A DNA stretch of 64,000 nt from Desulfurispora thermophila DSM 16022 (GCF_000376385.1 NZ_AQWN01000001.1:1-64000), one strand, 5' to 3'; shown: positions 8,440-17,150, numbered from the stretch's first letter. Notes: a model not told the origin generated them from the letters alone. Numbers and translations: made by a program.

Positions 8440-8805
8440 ATGGGGCGAGCAGGCAAGAGTGACCGGTGTGATATTTTCTGTGTGGATCAGGAAAAGGTGT
8501 CGTTACTGCGCCAGCAGGTGCAAACTGCCGCCGGGCTGGCCAATTTTTTCAAGTTGCTGGCCGATGAAACCAGGCTGAAAATTGCCTACGCTTTAAGCCG
8601 GGAGGAACTCTGTGTATGCGATGTGGCAGCCATTGTGGGTATATCGGTGGCGGCAGCCTCACATCATTTGAGACTACTGAAAAATTCCGGGCTGGCCAGA
8701 CAGCGGCGGCAGGGCAAAATGGTCTTTTATACTTTGCAGGATCAATGTGTGCGCCTGATCATTGAGACCGCGCTGAATCACCAGCAGGATCGCCAGCATA
8801 TATAG
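8440..8805 (+). CDS. cadC: CadC-type ArsR/SmtB metal-sensing repressor
   Basis: A 121-residue winged-helix repressor. The N-terminal CDIFC segment and ELCVCD in helix 3 give the four-cysteine site that binds Cd(II), Pb(II) or Zn(II) in CadC; metal binding releases the operator. The recognition helix lies around AAASHHLRLLKNSG. The cadA ATPase gene follows in the same direction, separated by 306 bp that contain a promoter overlapping a palindrome, the likely CadC operator. The repressor therefore seems to be transcribed separately from its target. The ATG start has a weak SD (GGTAGAGG). Confidence 0.88.
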   Translation: MGRAGKSDRCDIFCVDQEKVSLLRQQVQTAAGLANFFKLLADETRLKIAYALSREELCVCDVAAIVGISVAAASHHLRLLKNSGLARQRRQGKMVFYTLQDQCVRLIIETALNHQQDRQHI

Positions 8806-8843
8806 CTCATGAACGGCTGAATGCGGGTTTGGGTATTTAGTTA

Positions 8844-8896
8844 TTGACAGCCGGTGAGGGTTGCTGTACGATAACATTCAAACAATTAATTGAATG
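8844..8896 (+). promoter_or_regulatory. cadA promoter with overlapping CadC-like operator
   Basis: TTGACA (8844-8849), 17 bp, TACGAT (8867-8872), then an inverted repeat CATTCAA (8875-8881) / TTGAATG (8890-8896) across the expected start point. The position and symmetry fit an ArsR/CadC operator. The 5' untranslated region would be about 230 nt. Confidence 0.65.
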
Positions 8897-9111
8897 ATAA
8901 AATGAATTTGGCGTTTGCTGTTTTAGCAGATTGACCCCTGGCGGGAAGGGAGGCGCCGGTAATGGCAGCACAGGTGAGGAGAAAAGAGCCGTACAATAAG
9001 AAGGGAGGGTGAGGCTGCGGCGGTTGCGCGGCAGTTGCCGCGCCCCAAATACAGGAGCGGCCTTCCGGACGCGGGGACGGCTATGCCGGTCAGGAGGCAC
9101 CCGGAGCAGCT

Positions 9112-10968
9112 TTGAGCAGTTCCCGGTGGTTGCTCTGGCTCAATGGTCTTTTTTTGGTAACAGCATATATGATCGGATGGCTGTCTGGTCCATCCCGGGC
9201 CGGTCAGCTGTTGTACCTGCTGGTCATGGTCAGCGGTGGCTGGCCGGTATTTGCCGGGGCCTGCAGCGCCCTGAAAGAACGCCGGGTGGACATGCATGTG
9301 CTGATGGCTGTGGCGCTGACCGGGGCGCTGGTTATCGGAGAGTGGGCGGAAGGCGCGGTGCTGGTCTTCCTCTTTGCATTAGGCAACTGGTTGCAGCTGT
9401 ACACCACCCGCCGCACCAGGAATTCCCTGCGGGAACTGCTGGATCTGCGACCGTCCCGGGCGCTGGTGCGGCGCCAGGGGCGGGAGGTACTTCTGCCGGT
9501 GGAACAGTTGCGGGTGGGCGATACAGTGCTGGTGCGTCCGGGGGAGAAAATTGCGGTGGACGGCATTGTTCTGAGCGGGGAAAGTGATGTAAACCAGTCC
9601 CCGGTGACCGGTGAAGCCTTGCCGGCATACAAGCGGCCGGGTGACCAGGTTTTTGCCGGCACGATCAATGGTGGGGGGGTGCTCACAGTGCAGGCCACCT
9701 GTCTGGTTGAGGACAGCCTGCTGGCCCGCATGATCCGGCTGGTGGAGCAGGCCGAGAGAAGCAAAGCCCCGCAACAGCAGTTTGTGGATGTTTTTGCCCG
9801 CTACTACACGCCGCTGGTGGTGGGGGGAGCGGTGCTGCTGGCGGTGGTACCCTGGCTACTGGGGCAGCCCTTTGTGCCCTGGCTGAAGCGGGCGCTGATT
9901 CTGCTGGTCATCTCCTGCCCCTGCGCTCTGGTCATCTCCACCCCGGTGGCCATAGTTTCCGCCATAGGAACGGCGGCACGCCACGGTGTGCTGATCAAAG
10001 GAGGTGCCGTGCTGGAAATGGCCGGGCAGATCAGAGCAATGGCTTTTGACAAGACCGGTACCCTGACCACCGGCAGGCCCCGGGTGGTGCAGGTGCTGGA
10101 CACTTCGGGCGGTGAGACGGGCCAGTGGCTGTCCGTGGCCGCCGCGCTGGAGAGCCGTCTCACCCACCCCCTGGCCGGGGCAATTATGCAGTATGTGCGG
10201 CAGGAAGGAATTTTGCCCGCTGCGGGCAGCGATTACGAGTTTTATCCCGGCCGGGGCGGCCGGGTGGTTGTGGGCGGCTTGGTATATTACATCGGCAGCC
10301 CGCGCCTGCTGGAGGAAAAGGGAGTGCAGCTCAAGGCCTGGCAGCAGGAAATAAGCGCTCTGGAAGCAAGGGGTTGTTCGCTGGTGCTGGTGGGCTGTGG
10401 GAGCGAGCTGCAGGGGATCATCGCTGTGGCCGATCAGCCCCGGGAAGAAGCTGCGGCAATGTTGCATTACCTGCGCCGATCCGGCATGCATACCATGATG
10501 CTGACCGGTGATCACCCGGCCGCGGCGGCAGCGGTGGCCGGGCAGCTGGGGCTGGATGAATTCCGGGCCAGCCTGCTGCCGGAAGAAAAACTGCAGGCGC
10601 TGGCCCGGCTGCGGCAGGATTACAGCAAAGTGGCCATGCTGGGGGACGGGGTTAATGACGCCCCGGCGCTGGCGGCCGCCGACCTGGGCATCGCCATGGG
10701 GGCGGCGGGGAGCGATGTGGCGCTGGAAACGGCCGGGGTGGTCCTTTTATCCGACGACCTGGGCAAACTGCCTTATCTGGTGAATTTGAGCCGCCGTGCC
10801 GGGCGGGTAATCCGGCAGAACATTGCCTTTGCCCTGCTGATCAAACTGGTCTTTATTGCGGCCACCCTGCTGGGTATGGCCAACCTGTGGCTGGCCGTGC
10901 TGGCCGACAGCGGAGCGGCCGTGCTGGTAACGCTCAACGCTCTGCGCCTGGTGCGGGTACGGGCGTAG
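9112..10968 (+). CDS. cadA: P1B-type Cd2+/Zn2+/Pb2+-exporting ATPase
   Basis: A 618-residue heavy-metal ATPase that pumps soft divalent metals out of the cell. Visible motifs are PVTGEALP (actuator), SCPCALVIS (metal-binding membrane helix), DKTGTLTTG (phosphorylated Asp), MLTGDHP and GDGVNDAPALAAADLG, plus the conserved Asp in LADSGAAVL of the last helices, which points to the Zn/Cd subgroup. It has no N-terminal heavy-metal-associated domain and begins almost directly with the first membrane helix. The TTG start at 9112 overlaps the stop of a possible 10-codon leader ORF (9083-9115). The neighbouring cadC and operator support metal-induced expression. Confidence 0.92.
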   Translation: MSSSRWLLWLNGLFLVTAYMIGWLSGPSRAGQLLYLLVMVSGGWPVFAGACSALKERRVDMHVLMAVALTGALVIGEWAEGAVLVFLFALGNWLQLYTTRRTRNSLRELLDLRPSRALVRRQGREVLLPVEQLRVGDTVLVRPGEKIAVDGIVLSGESDVNQSPVTGEALPAYKRPGDQVFAGTINGGGVLTVQATCLVEDSLLARMIRLVEQAERSKAPQQQFVDVFARYYTPLVVGGAVLLAVVPWLLGQPFVPWLKRALILLVISCPCALVISTPVAIVSAIGTAARHGVLIKGGAVLEMAGQIRAMAFDKTGTLTTGRPRVVQVLDTSGGETGQWLSVAAALESRLTHPLAGAIMQYVRQEGILPAAGSDYEFYPGRGGRVVVGGLVYYIGSPRLLEEKGVQLKAWQQEISALEARGCSLVLVGCGSELQGIIAVADQPREEAAAMLHYLRRSGMHTMMLTGDHPAAAAAVAGQLGLDEFRASLLPEEKLQALARLRQDYSKVAMLGDGVNDAPALAAADLGIAMGAAGSDVALETAGVVLLSDDLGKLPYLVNLSRRAGRVIRQNIAFALLIKLVFIAATLLGMANLWLAVLADSGAAVLVTLNALRLVRVRA

Positions 10969-10972
10969 CCAT

Positions 10973-11003
10973 AACTGCCTGTAACCGATACAGGCAGTTT
11001 TTT
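10973..11003 (+). terminator. Terminator after cadA
   Basis: AACTGCCTGTA / TACAGGCAGTT, an 11-bp perfect stem with a 5-nt loop and a run of T. Confidence 0.92.
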
Positions 11004-11073
11004 GTTGCCTGCTAAAATACGGGGAGGGTGTAAAAGCTGCCGGTCGGTAAATAATAAAGGCGAGGTGAAGAAA

Positions 11074-11934
11074 ATGGCTGAAAATAATTGCCGTCCGGAC
11101 GGTTTTTCCCCCGACATTGAACCATCGCCGGGCATCGATCCGCCAGCCCCCGACTATCCGCCCGGCGAGCCCGCTCCCGACCAGCCCGGGCAGCCGGAAG
11201 AGCCGGGAGAACCCGATGAGGGGGGAGCGCCCCGACCCCGCCGGGTGCGCGGACAGACCAAAAATACCATGGAATCGCTCAAGGAGCTGGGCGCCAGCCC
11301 CCTGCCCGAAATCAAGAGCAATATCCACTGTCTGACCATTGTGGGGCAGATTGAAGGACACCTGGTCCTGCCGCCCCAGAACAAAACCACCAAGTACGAG
11401 CACATCATCCCCCAGCTGGTGGCCCTGGAACAGGCACCGGAAATTGAAGGGGTTTTAATTATTCTCAACACGGTGGGGGGCGATGTGGAGGCCGGCCTGG
11501 CTATTGCCGAAATGATTGCCAGTCTCTCCAAGCCTACGGTTTCGGTGGTGCTGGGTGGCGGGCACAGCATCGGAGTGCCCATTGCGGTGGCGGCCGACTA
11601 CGGATTCATCGCCGAAACCGCCAGCATGACCATTCACCCCATTCGCCTGAACGGGCTGGTCATCGGTGTACCTCAGACCTATGAATATTTGGATAAAATG
11701 CAGGACCGGGTGGTGCGCTTTGTCATTCGCCATTCCCGCATTACCGAAAGCGCCTTTCGGGAGCTGATGTTCCGTACCGGGGAACTGGCCCGGGATATCG
11801 GCACGGTGCTCATCGGCCGGGAGGCGGTGGAAAAGGGCCTCATGGACGAGGTGGGGGGCATCAGCCAGGCGGTGCGCAAGCTGCAACAGATGATTGAAGA
11901 GAGAAAGCAACGCGGGGAGGTGCCGCTGCAGTGA
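11074..11934 (+). CDS. tepA: TepA-like ClpP-family protease
   Basis: A 286-residue protein of the ClpP/crotonase fold in the translocation-enhancing protein (TepA/YmfB) branch. A Pro-, Glu- and Asp-rich disordered leader of about 75 residues precedes the protease fold. The nucleophilic serine is in GGGHSIGVP and the likely histidine in MTIHPIRL. It is cytosolic, with no signal peptide. The ATG at 11074 follows GGCGAGGTGAAG. The next gene, ylzJ-like, overlaps its stop by 4 nt, the same pairing seen in other spore formers. Proteolytic substrates are unknown. Confidence 0.85.
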   Translation: MAENNCRPDGFSPDIEPSPGIDPPAPDYPPGEPAPDQPGQPEEPGEPDEGGAPRPRRVRGQTKNTMESLKELGASPLPEIKSNIHCLTIVGQIEGHLVLPPQNKTTKYEHIIPQLVALEQAPEIEGVLIILNTVGGDVEAGLAIAEMIASLSKPTVSVVLGGGHSIGVPIAVAADYGFIAETASMTIHPIRLNGLVIGVPQTYEYLDKMQDRVVRFVIRHSRITESAFRELMFRTGELARDIGTVLIGREAVEKGLMDEVGGISQAVRKLQQMIEERKQRGEVPLQ

Positions 11935-12143
11935 TTCTCTATACCCCCATGCAACTGGAACTGGTGCTGCAGGGTCTGGAGGACATGGCCGCTCCGCAGC
12001 TTGAGGAGATTTCCGTGGATGGTGTGCCCCTGCTGGCAGAGGTCACCGCACCGGGTCGGGCCAGGGTGGCCCGGCTGCTCAGTACCGACCCGCGGCATTA
12101 TTTGCAGGACAATTTATTGCCGGGAAGGGAGATCCTTTTGTAA
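11931..12143 (+). CDS. YlzJ-like small protein
   Basis: A 70-residue protein of the YlzJ-like family (N-terminus [12 protein letters not shown]), commonly encoded right after tepA in Firmicutes. Its GTG start overlaps the tepA stop (GTGA), indicating translational coupling. Function unknown; no catalytic motif is visible. Confidence 0.8.
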   Translation: MILYTPMQLELVLQGLEDMAAPQLEEISVDGVPLLAEVTAPGRARVARLLSTDPRHYLQDNLLPGREILL

Positions 12144-12170
12144 AAAAGCGCCGGATGATGGCGCTTTTTG
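12142..12170 (+). terminator. Terminator after tepA-ylzJ
   Basis: AAAAAGCGCC / GGCGCTTTTT stem with a 7-nt loop. Confidence 0.88.
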
Positions 12171-12288
12171 GTTTGGCGGGCGGATAATTCTTTTCCCTCT
12201 TTTTGCATATAATGTACTACTCATGCGCGGGCAGTGATCCATACCTTGTCGCTGATAGATATTTTTGCCTATGGAAGGAGTGGGCAGG

Positions 12289-14187
12289 ATGGATTTTTTG
12301 AAAAGGCTGGAAGAACACCGCTCTCTGGAAAAACAACTGGCCTGGGAAGGCACGTTTGAAGAATATCTGCAGATTGTGCGGAAAAGTCCCCATGTTTGCC
12401 AGCTGGCGCATTCGCGCATCTATGAAATGATCAGAGCGGCCGGTGTGGAAGAACTGGAGGGCGGCGTCAAAAGGTACAAATTTTTCGCCAATGAACTGTT
12501 TGGCATTGACCGGACGCTGGAAAAGCTGGTGGAGGAATATTTTCACCCGGCGGCCCGCCGTCTGGATGTGCGCAAGCGCATACTTTTGCTGATGGGTCCG
12601 GTGAGCGGGGGCAAGTCCACCCTGGTGGCTATGCTCAAGCGGGGTCTGGAGAAGTTTTCGCGCACCGATGCCGGTGCGCTGTACGGTATTAAGGGCTGCC
12701 CGATGCATGAAGAGCCTTTGCATTTAATACCCCGGGAATTGCGAGAAGATTTTCAAAAAGAATACGGCGTTTACATCGAGGGCGAACTTTGCCCGGCCTG
12801 CCGTCTGATGGTGGAAAGCGAATACGGCGGCCGCATTGAAAAGGTGCCTGTGGAGAGAGTCTTTCTCTCCGAAGAAAATCGCATCGGTATCGGTACCTTC
12901 ACGCCTTCCGATCCCAAGTCACAGGATATTGCCGACCTGACGGGCAGTGTGGATTTTTCCACCATTGCCGAATACGGTTCCGAGTCCGACCCGCGGGCCT
13001 ACCGCTTTGACGGCGAGCTGAACATTGCCAACCGGGGCATTATGGAATTCCAAGAAATGTTAAAATGTGATGAAAAATTCCTCTGGAATCTGCTTTCCCT
13101 GTCCCAGGAGGGCAACTTCAAGGCGGGCCGTTTTGCGCTGATCTATGCCGATGAAATGATTGTGGCCCACACCAATGAAAATGAGTACAAGGCCTTTATC
13201 GCCAACAAGAAGAACGAGGCGTTGCAGTCGCGGATCATTGTGATGAAAATACCTTACAACCTGCGAGTGAGCGATGAAGTCAAGATATATGATAAGTTAA
13301 TCAAGCAGAGCGATTTGAAAGACATTCACATTGCCCCCCATGCCCTGAAGGTGGCCAGCATCTTCTCGGTTCTCTCCCGCCTGAAGGAGAGCAAGAAGCA
13401 GGGCATGGATGTGCTCAAAAAGATGAAGCTGTACGACGGCGAGGATGTGGAAGGCTTCAAGCAAAAGGATTTAACCGAACTGCAAAATGAGCACCTGGAC
13501 GAGGGGATGAGCGGTGTGGACCCGCGCTATGTGATTAATCGCCTTTCCTCGGCCTTGATTCGCACCTCCACCAAGTGCATCAACCCGCTGGATGTGCTGC
13601 GTGCCCTCAAAGACGGCCTGGATCAGCATGCCTCCATTACCAGGGAGGAGCGGGACCGTTTGCTTAACTTCATCTCCATCGCCCGCAAGGAGTACGACGA
13701 ACTGGCCAAGAAGGAAGTGCAAAAGGCCTTTGTTTACTCCTTTGAAGAATCGGCCAGGGTGCTCTTCGACAACTATCTGGACAATGTGGAAGCCTACTGC
13801 AACGGCACCAAGCTCAAAGACCCCATTACCGACGAAGAAATGGAGCCTGATGAGAAGCTGATGCGCTCCATCGAGGAGCAAATCGGGGTTTCGGAAAACG
13901 CCAAGAAGGCCTTCCGGGAAGAGATACTAATCCGCCTGTCCAGCTACGCCCGCAAGGGCAAACGTTTCGACTACCGTTCCCACGAGCGGCTGCGGGAGGC
14001 CGTGGAGCGCAAGCTGTTTGCCGATTTGAAAGACGTGGTCAAGATCACTACTTCCACCAAGACTCCCGACAAGGAACAGCTGAAGCGCCTGAATGAAGTG
14101 AGCGCCCGCCTTATTGAGAGCCATGGTTACTGTCCCATTTGCGCCAATGAACTGCTCAAATACGTGGGCAGTTTGCTCAGCCGCTAG
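12289..14187 (+). CDS. prkA: PrkA serine protein kinase / AAA+ protein
   Basis: A 632-residue member of the PrkA family, which in Bacillus acts during sporulation and has kinase and possibly Lon-like protease activity. The Walker A site is MGPVSGGKSTLV near residue 100, followed by the AAA core and the C-terminal PrkA kinase-like domain; CPIC lies near the end. The ATG at 12289 follows AAGGAGTGGGCAGG; an earlier in-frame codon at 12265 lacks a proper SD. The next gene, yhbH, starts 24 nt after its stop, the usual prkA-yhbH pair. The third common partner, spoVR, is about 13 kb away on the other strand. Confidence 0.93.
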   Translation: MDFLKRLEEHRSLEKQLAWEGTFEEYLQIVRKSPHVCQLAHSRIYEMIRAAGVEELEGGVKRYKFFANELFGIDRTLEKLVEEYFHPAARRLDVRKRILLLMGPVSGGKSTLVAMLKRGLEKFSRTDAGALYGIKGCPMHEEPLHLIPRELREDFQKEYGVYIEGELCPACRLMVESEYGGRIEKVPVERVFLSEENRIGIGTFTPSDPKSQDIADLTGSVDFSTIAEYGSESDPRAYRFDGELNIANRGIMEFQEMLKCDEKFLWNLLSLSQEGNFKAGRFALIYADEMIVAHTNENEYKAFIANKKNEALQSRIIVMKIPYNLRVSDEVKIYDKLIKQSDLKDIHIAPHALKVASIFSVLSRLKESKKQGMDVLKKMKLYDGEDVEGFKQKDLTELQNEHLDEGMSGVDPRYVINRLSSALIRTSTKCINPLDVLRALKDGLDQHASITREERDRLLNFISIARKEYDELAKKEVQKAFVYSFEESARVLFDNYLDNVEAYCNGTKLKDPITDEEMEPDEKLMRSIEEQIGVSENAKKAFREEILIRLSSYARKGKRFDYRSHERLREAVERKLFADLKDVVKITTSTKTPDKEQLKRLNEVSARLIESHGYCPICANELLKYVGSLLSR

Positions 14188-14211
14188 GCGGAACCGGAGA
14201 AGGTGAGCGGG

Positions 14212-15363
14212 ATGTCCCGGTTCAGCATTACCAGGCAGGATTGGTCTTTGCACCGCAAGGGGGAAATTGACAAACAAAGGCACCAGGAAAAGGTGCGCGA
14301 GGCCATCAAGCGCAACCTGGCCGATATTGTCAGCGAGGAAAGTATCATCATGGGGGATGGGAAAAAGATAATTCGCATCCCCATCCGTTCGCTGGATGAG
14401 CCCCACTTTCGCTTCGATCAGGGCAAGAAAAAGCATGCCGGGCAGGGCAGTGGCAAAAGCAAAGTGGGTGACGTGCTGGGCAGCGACCCACAGCAGGCCG
14501 GGCCGGGCAAAGGCAAAGGGGCCGGTGAACAGCCGGGCATTGACTATTATGAAACCGATATTACCATTGATGAGCTGGCCCAGCTGATTTTCGAGGATCT
14601 GGGACTGCCCAACCTGGAGCAGAAGAAAAAACCCGAACTGGCCTCCGAAGCGGCCGAGTTCAAGGATGTGCGCAAGACCGGGCTGACGGGCAACATTGAC
14701 CGGCGGCGAACCATACTGGAGGCCATCAAGCGCAACGCGCTGGCCGGCAAACCGGGCGTCAGCCCCATCACCAAAGACGACCTGCGCTTTAAAACCTGGG
14801 ATGTCACCTACAAGTATGAGTCCAACGCCGTGGTGCTGGCCATGATGGATACCTCGGGCTCCATGGGCAACTACGAAAAATATATCGCTCGCAGCTTCTT
14901 TTTCTGGATGGTGCGTTTTTTGCGCACCAAGTACCAGAATGTGCAGATAGTGTTCCTGGCCCATCATGTGGATGCTAAAGAAACTACCGAGGAGGAATTT
15001 TTTACCAAGGGAGCCAGCGGCGGCACCAAGTGTTCCTCGGTGTACAAACTGGCGCTGGAGATCATTGAAAAGCGCTATCCACCCCAGGATTACAACATTT
15101 ATGCCTTCCACTTTTCCGATGGCGACAATTTGACCTCGGACAATGAACAGTGTGTAAAATTGATTCAGGAACTGCTCAAGCACTGCAATCTGGTGGGGTA
15201 CGGGGAAATCGAAGGGCCCTACTATTACACCAGCACCCTGCGCAATCATTACAAGAAAATCACCGACCCCAAGTTTACCTGTGTGGCCATCAAGGATAAA
15301 AGCGGAGTATATCCGGCGTTGAAAAAATTTTTCAGTCCGGCGCCGGAGAACCTGCGGGCCTAA
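14212..15363 (+). CDS. yhbH: YhbH sporulation protein (von Willebrand A-like)
   Basis: A 383-residue protein of the YhbH/DUF444 family. The C-terminal half is a VWA-like domain with a MIDAS motif (DTSGSMG near residue 215), so it probably binds a divalent metal and a protein partner. The N-terminal half is charged, with a low-complexity Gly/Lys/Gln stretch around residues 70-105. The ATG at 14212 has GGAGAAGG at 9-nt spacing; the in-frame GTG at 14203 abuts the SD and is less likely. Coupled to prkA; family members act with PrkA and SpoVR in sporulation and stress survival. Confidence 0.9.
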   Translation: MSRFSITRQDWSLHRKGEIDKQRHQEKVREAIKRNLADIVSEESIIMGDGKKIIRIPIRSLDEPHFRFDQGKKKHAGQGSGKSKVGDVLGSDPQQAGPGKGKGAGEQPGIDYYETDITIDELAQLIFEDLGLPNLEQKKKPELASEAAEFKDVRKTGLTGNIDRRRTILEAIKRNALAGKPGVSPITKDDLRFKTWDVTYKYESNAVVLAMMDTSGSMGNYEKYIARSFFFWMVRFLRTKYQNVQIVFLAHHVDAKETTEEEFFTKGASGGTKCSSVYKLALEIIEKRYPPQDYNIYAFHFSDGDNLTSDNEQCVKLIQELLKHCNLVGYGEIEGPYYYTSTLRNHYKKITDPKFTCVAIKDKSGVYPALKKFFSPAPENLRA

Positions 15364-15374
15364 GCCAAAATAAC

Positions 15375-15413
15375 AGCAGCCCGAACTGCTCGACCGGGCA
15401 GACGGGCTGCTTT
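15375..15413 (+). terminator. Terminator after prkA-yhbH
   Basis: GCAGCCCG pairs with CGGGCTGC around a second small hairpin; TTTAAATTTT follows. Confidence 0.75.
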
Positions 15414-15433
15414 AAATTTTAGCCGGGGACTAT

Positions 15434-15859
15434 TCAAACCAGCGGATTTAGAACCTTAACATTTAAATATACTTGTCCCGGGTTAAGATCTTCTGACCAA
15501 ATTACTTCACAACCCATGGCTGCAGCGCTGCGGATAACCATGGCATCCCAGAAGGACATGCCATATCTTTGTTGGATTTTGATTGCTTCCAGCACATCTC
15601 CGGCGCAAGGGGAATGTATGCGCCATTTTGACATGTGTTCAATTATAGAAGCTGCAGTTTGGGAAGCAAGCGGTTTCTGGACTTTACGGGTTACTGATAC
15701 ATAAAATTCCTGCAGTATCTGTACGCTTAAACAACCACTGCCGGAATGCCAGAGCCCTTCCAGGAGTGCCCTGGCGCGAGCATGCTTTTCTCCGGCCGAT
15801 CTATCGTGCGCATATACCAATATATTTGTGTCAACAAATTCCAATCTATTGCCGGACAT
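15434..15859 (-). CDS. vapC: VapC-like PIN-domain toxin
   Basis: A 141-residue PIN-domain ribonuclease with the acidic catalytic set in place: FVDTNILVYA, LQEFYVSV, SFWDAMVI and WSEDLN. PIN toxins of type II systems cleave RNA, often tRNA or rRNA. I start it at the ATG at 15859; the longer open frame to 15913 would read into the antitoxin. The start overlaps the end of the antitoxin gene by 14 nt, the usual coupling. The target is unknown. Confidence 0.87.
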   Translation of the reverse strand: MSGNRLEFVDTNILVYAHDRSAGEKHARARALLEGLWHSGSGCLSVQILQEFYVSVTRKVQKPLASQTAASIIEHMSKWRIHSPCAGDVLEAIKIQQRYGMSFWDAMVIRSAAAMGCEVIWSEDLNPGQVYLNVKVLNPLV

Positions 15860-16088
15860 GCAGGTCGCTCCTGGTCCAGCTGGTGTTTCCATGGGTACCC
15901 AGGTCCAGCTCACTCAGCATGGCAATATGGTACTCTTTAGACTTCTGGTATTCATCCTCCCGGCGGGTCATTTCTTCCAGCATTTGTGTGAGAAGACCGG
16001 AAAGCGAAACTCCTCTTTCAATGGCCATATGCTTGGCCCGGCGCAGCACTTCCCTGGGTATAGAAAGAGTGATATTTTGATATTCCAT
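15846..16088 (-). CDS. vapB: VapB-like ribbon-helix-helix antitoxin
   Basis: An 80-residue protein beginning YQNITLSIPREVL, typical of a ribbon-helix-helix DNA-binding N-terminus, with a charged C-terminal tail that would wrap the toxin. The ATG at 16088 follows GGAGGGAAAGCGT. Together with the downstream PIN-domain gene it forms a toxin-antitoxin pair that should repress its own promoter. Confidence 0.83.
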   Translation of the reverse strand: MEYQNITLSIPREVLRRAKHMAIERGVSLSGLLTQMLEEMTRREDEYQKSKEYHIAMLSELDLGTHGNTSWTRSDLHVRQ

Positions 16089-16174
16089 ACGCTTTCCCTC
16101 CACGTTAACAAGTATATCACATGTTTACGTGAAAAGAAACATTTGACGCTCCAAATATGCCTCGGCAATAGGAG

Positions 16175-16315
16175 TTAGCTGCGCGGCCAGTACATGATCA
16201 CCAGCACGCCCAGCAGGCAGATGGCTTCGCCAATCGGATCAAAACGGTCGGGGGCGATTTTGTCCACTTTCCAGCCCCAGATGATGGTGAGAAGAATTAT
16301 GTATCCTGCGGGTTG
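16175..16315 (-). pseudogene. C-terminal remnant of a YnfA-family small membrane protein
   Basis: Reading the minus strand, 46 codons before the stop at 16175 translate to the C-terminal third of the YnfA/UPF0060 family (WGWKVDKIAPDRFDPIGEA, then a hydrophobic helix and WPRS). An in-frame TGA lies immediately upstream at 16316-16318. The first two or so membrane helices are missing and there is no start codon with an SD. The 5' part overlaps the end of the CopZ-like gene in another frame, so an insertion or deletion at that junction probably removed the rest. Confidence 0.65.
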
Positions 16316-16794
16316 TCAGGAAGCAGACTTTTGATCAGATCCTGGATCACCGGGCCGCAGCAGCGGCCGGTGGGATTGTTGAGCTCACAGCGGGCGTTCT
16401 GCATGGCTCCGGTGAGCCGGGCAACTTCTTTCACTGTCCGGGCTCCCCGGCTGATGACCGCCTCGCTGATTTGTTTCCGGGTCACCCGGTTGCAGTAGCA
16501 AATATACTGGGGACAGGCCCCGGTTTTGTACCAGACCGGCACCTGGAGCTGTGATTGAAGGATGGTTTGCCCGTTCTCACTGAAATATACCACCGGGCAT
16601 GCGGGATTGCGGCAGAGGTGGTACGTCGCATCGCCCACCGGGCCGGAGAATTCCGGTCGGACCAGGTTTTGCACAGTGATAGCTTTTACACTTTCCCCCG
16701 GTTGGTGGCATGTGGGGCAGGGTAATTCGGCAACTGCCGCCCGGGCAGTGGGTGCTGTGCCGGTTCAGCAATTCGGTTTATTAATTGAAGTCAA
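16297..16794 (-). CDS. CopZ-type [2Fe-2S]/Zn metallochaperone, candidate selenoprotein with in-frame UGA
   Basis: The 125 residues from the GTG at 16674 match the [2Fe-2S] half of CopZ-like copper chaperones: CRNPACPVVYF, ICYCNRVT and NPTGRCC. The family's zinc-binding CPTC and following residues are also encoded in frame, upstream of that GTG, where no ATG, GTG or TTG exists until a TGA at 16767-16765 is crossed. Beyond it lies TTG at 16794, with GAGGTGA 7 nt upstream, overlapping the stop of the preceding gene. The full frame gives 165 residues with the N-terminus TSINKPNC-(UGA)-TGT, so the UGA sits beside a Cys where relatives, as I recall them, have Cys-rich N-termini. A hairpin suited to a bacterial SECIS follows. 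Selenocysteine insertion is an inference; sequencing error or decay of the 5' end are alternatives. Confidence 0.65.
16728..16762 (-). promoter_or_regulatory. SECIS-like hairpin after the in-frame UGA
   Basis: Starting 2 nt after the UGA, CGGCA pairs with TGCCG at the base. After an 8-nt one-sided bulge, ACTGCC pairs with GGCAGT around the 5-nt loop CGGGC. The loop begins 21 nt after the UGA and has G at its second position, within the geometry reported for bacterial SECIS elements. Confidence 0.5.
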
Positions 16795-17150
16795 CTGTTT
16801 TCACCTCGCATCTGGCTGGTAGATGGCTCTGTCTCATGGATTGCATTAAGCTTATGGGCAGGAGTATTTGGGGTATCGCACAGCTGTTGTAATTGATTTT
16901 TTAGCTTTATGTTTTCACTCTCTAAATTGCGTATGTAAATAAAACGCTTAAATTGCCACCAAATTCCCAGTAACAAGGTGGTTAAAGCTCCGGCCAGGGC
17001 CGACAACAAAATAAGCAATACTATAGAAAAACCTTCAATATGCCAAAAAAGGAGGTTAATACTAACTGGCACGGCATTTTGCAGGGCGAAAATTGTTACC
17101 ATTGCCGACAAGATTAGGGCGAAAAAGAAAAATAACTGTCCCTTACTCAA
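16791..17150 (-). CDS. LapA/YciS-like small membrane protein
   Basis: A 119-residue protein with two hydrophobic helices separated by a short loop (FALQNAVPVSIN, then IVLLILLSALAGALTTLLLG) and a charged coiled C-terminus, the pattern of the LapA (DUF1049) family linked in other bacteria to lipopolysaccharide assembly; the role in a Gram-positive is unknown. The TTG at 17150 follows GGGGAGGTG at 7-nt spacing. The longer frame to 17375 would run into the tRNA gene and is rejected. Its stop overlaps the start of the CopZ-like gene. Confidence 0.72.
   Translation of the reverse strand: MSKGQLFFFFALILSAMVTIFALQNAVPVSINLLFWHIEGFSIVLLILLSALAGALTTLLLGIWWQFKRFIYIRNLESENIKLKNQLQQLCDTPNTPAHKLNAIHETEPSTSQMRGENS

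Noticed and set aside
9009-9587. 192-codon ORF overlapping the start of cadA
   Set aside because: Runs out of frame through conserved ATPase sequence and has GC-rich shadow composition.
13927-15249. 440-codon antisense ORF across prkA-yhbH
   Set aside because: Shadow of two well-supported genes on the plus strand.
16297-16674. Starting the CopZ-like gene at the GTG at 16674
   Set aside because: There is no SD at a suitable distance, and this start would drop the conserved CPTC zinc site that is encoded in frame upstream.
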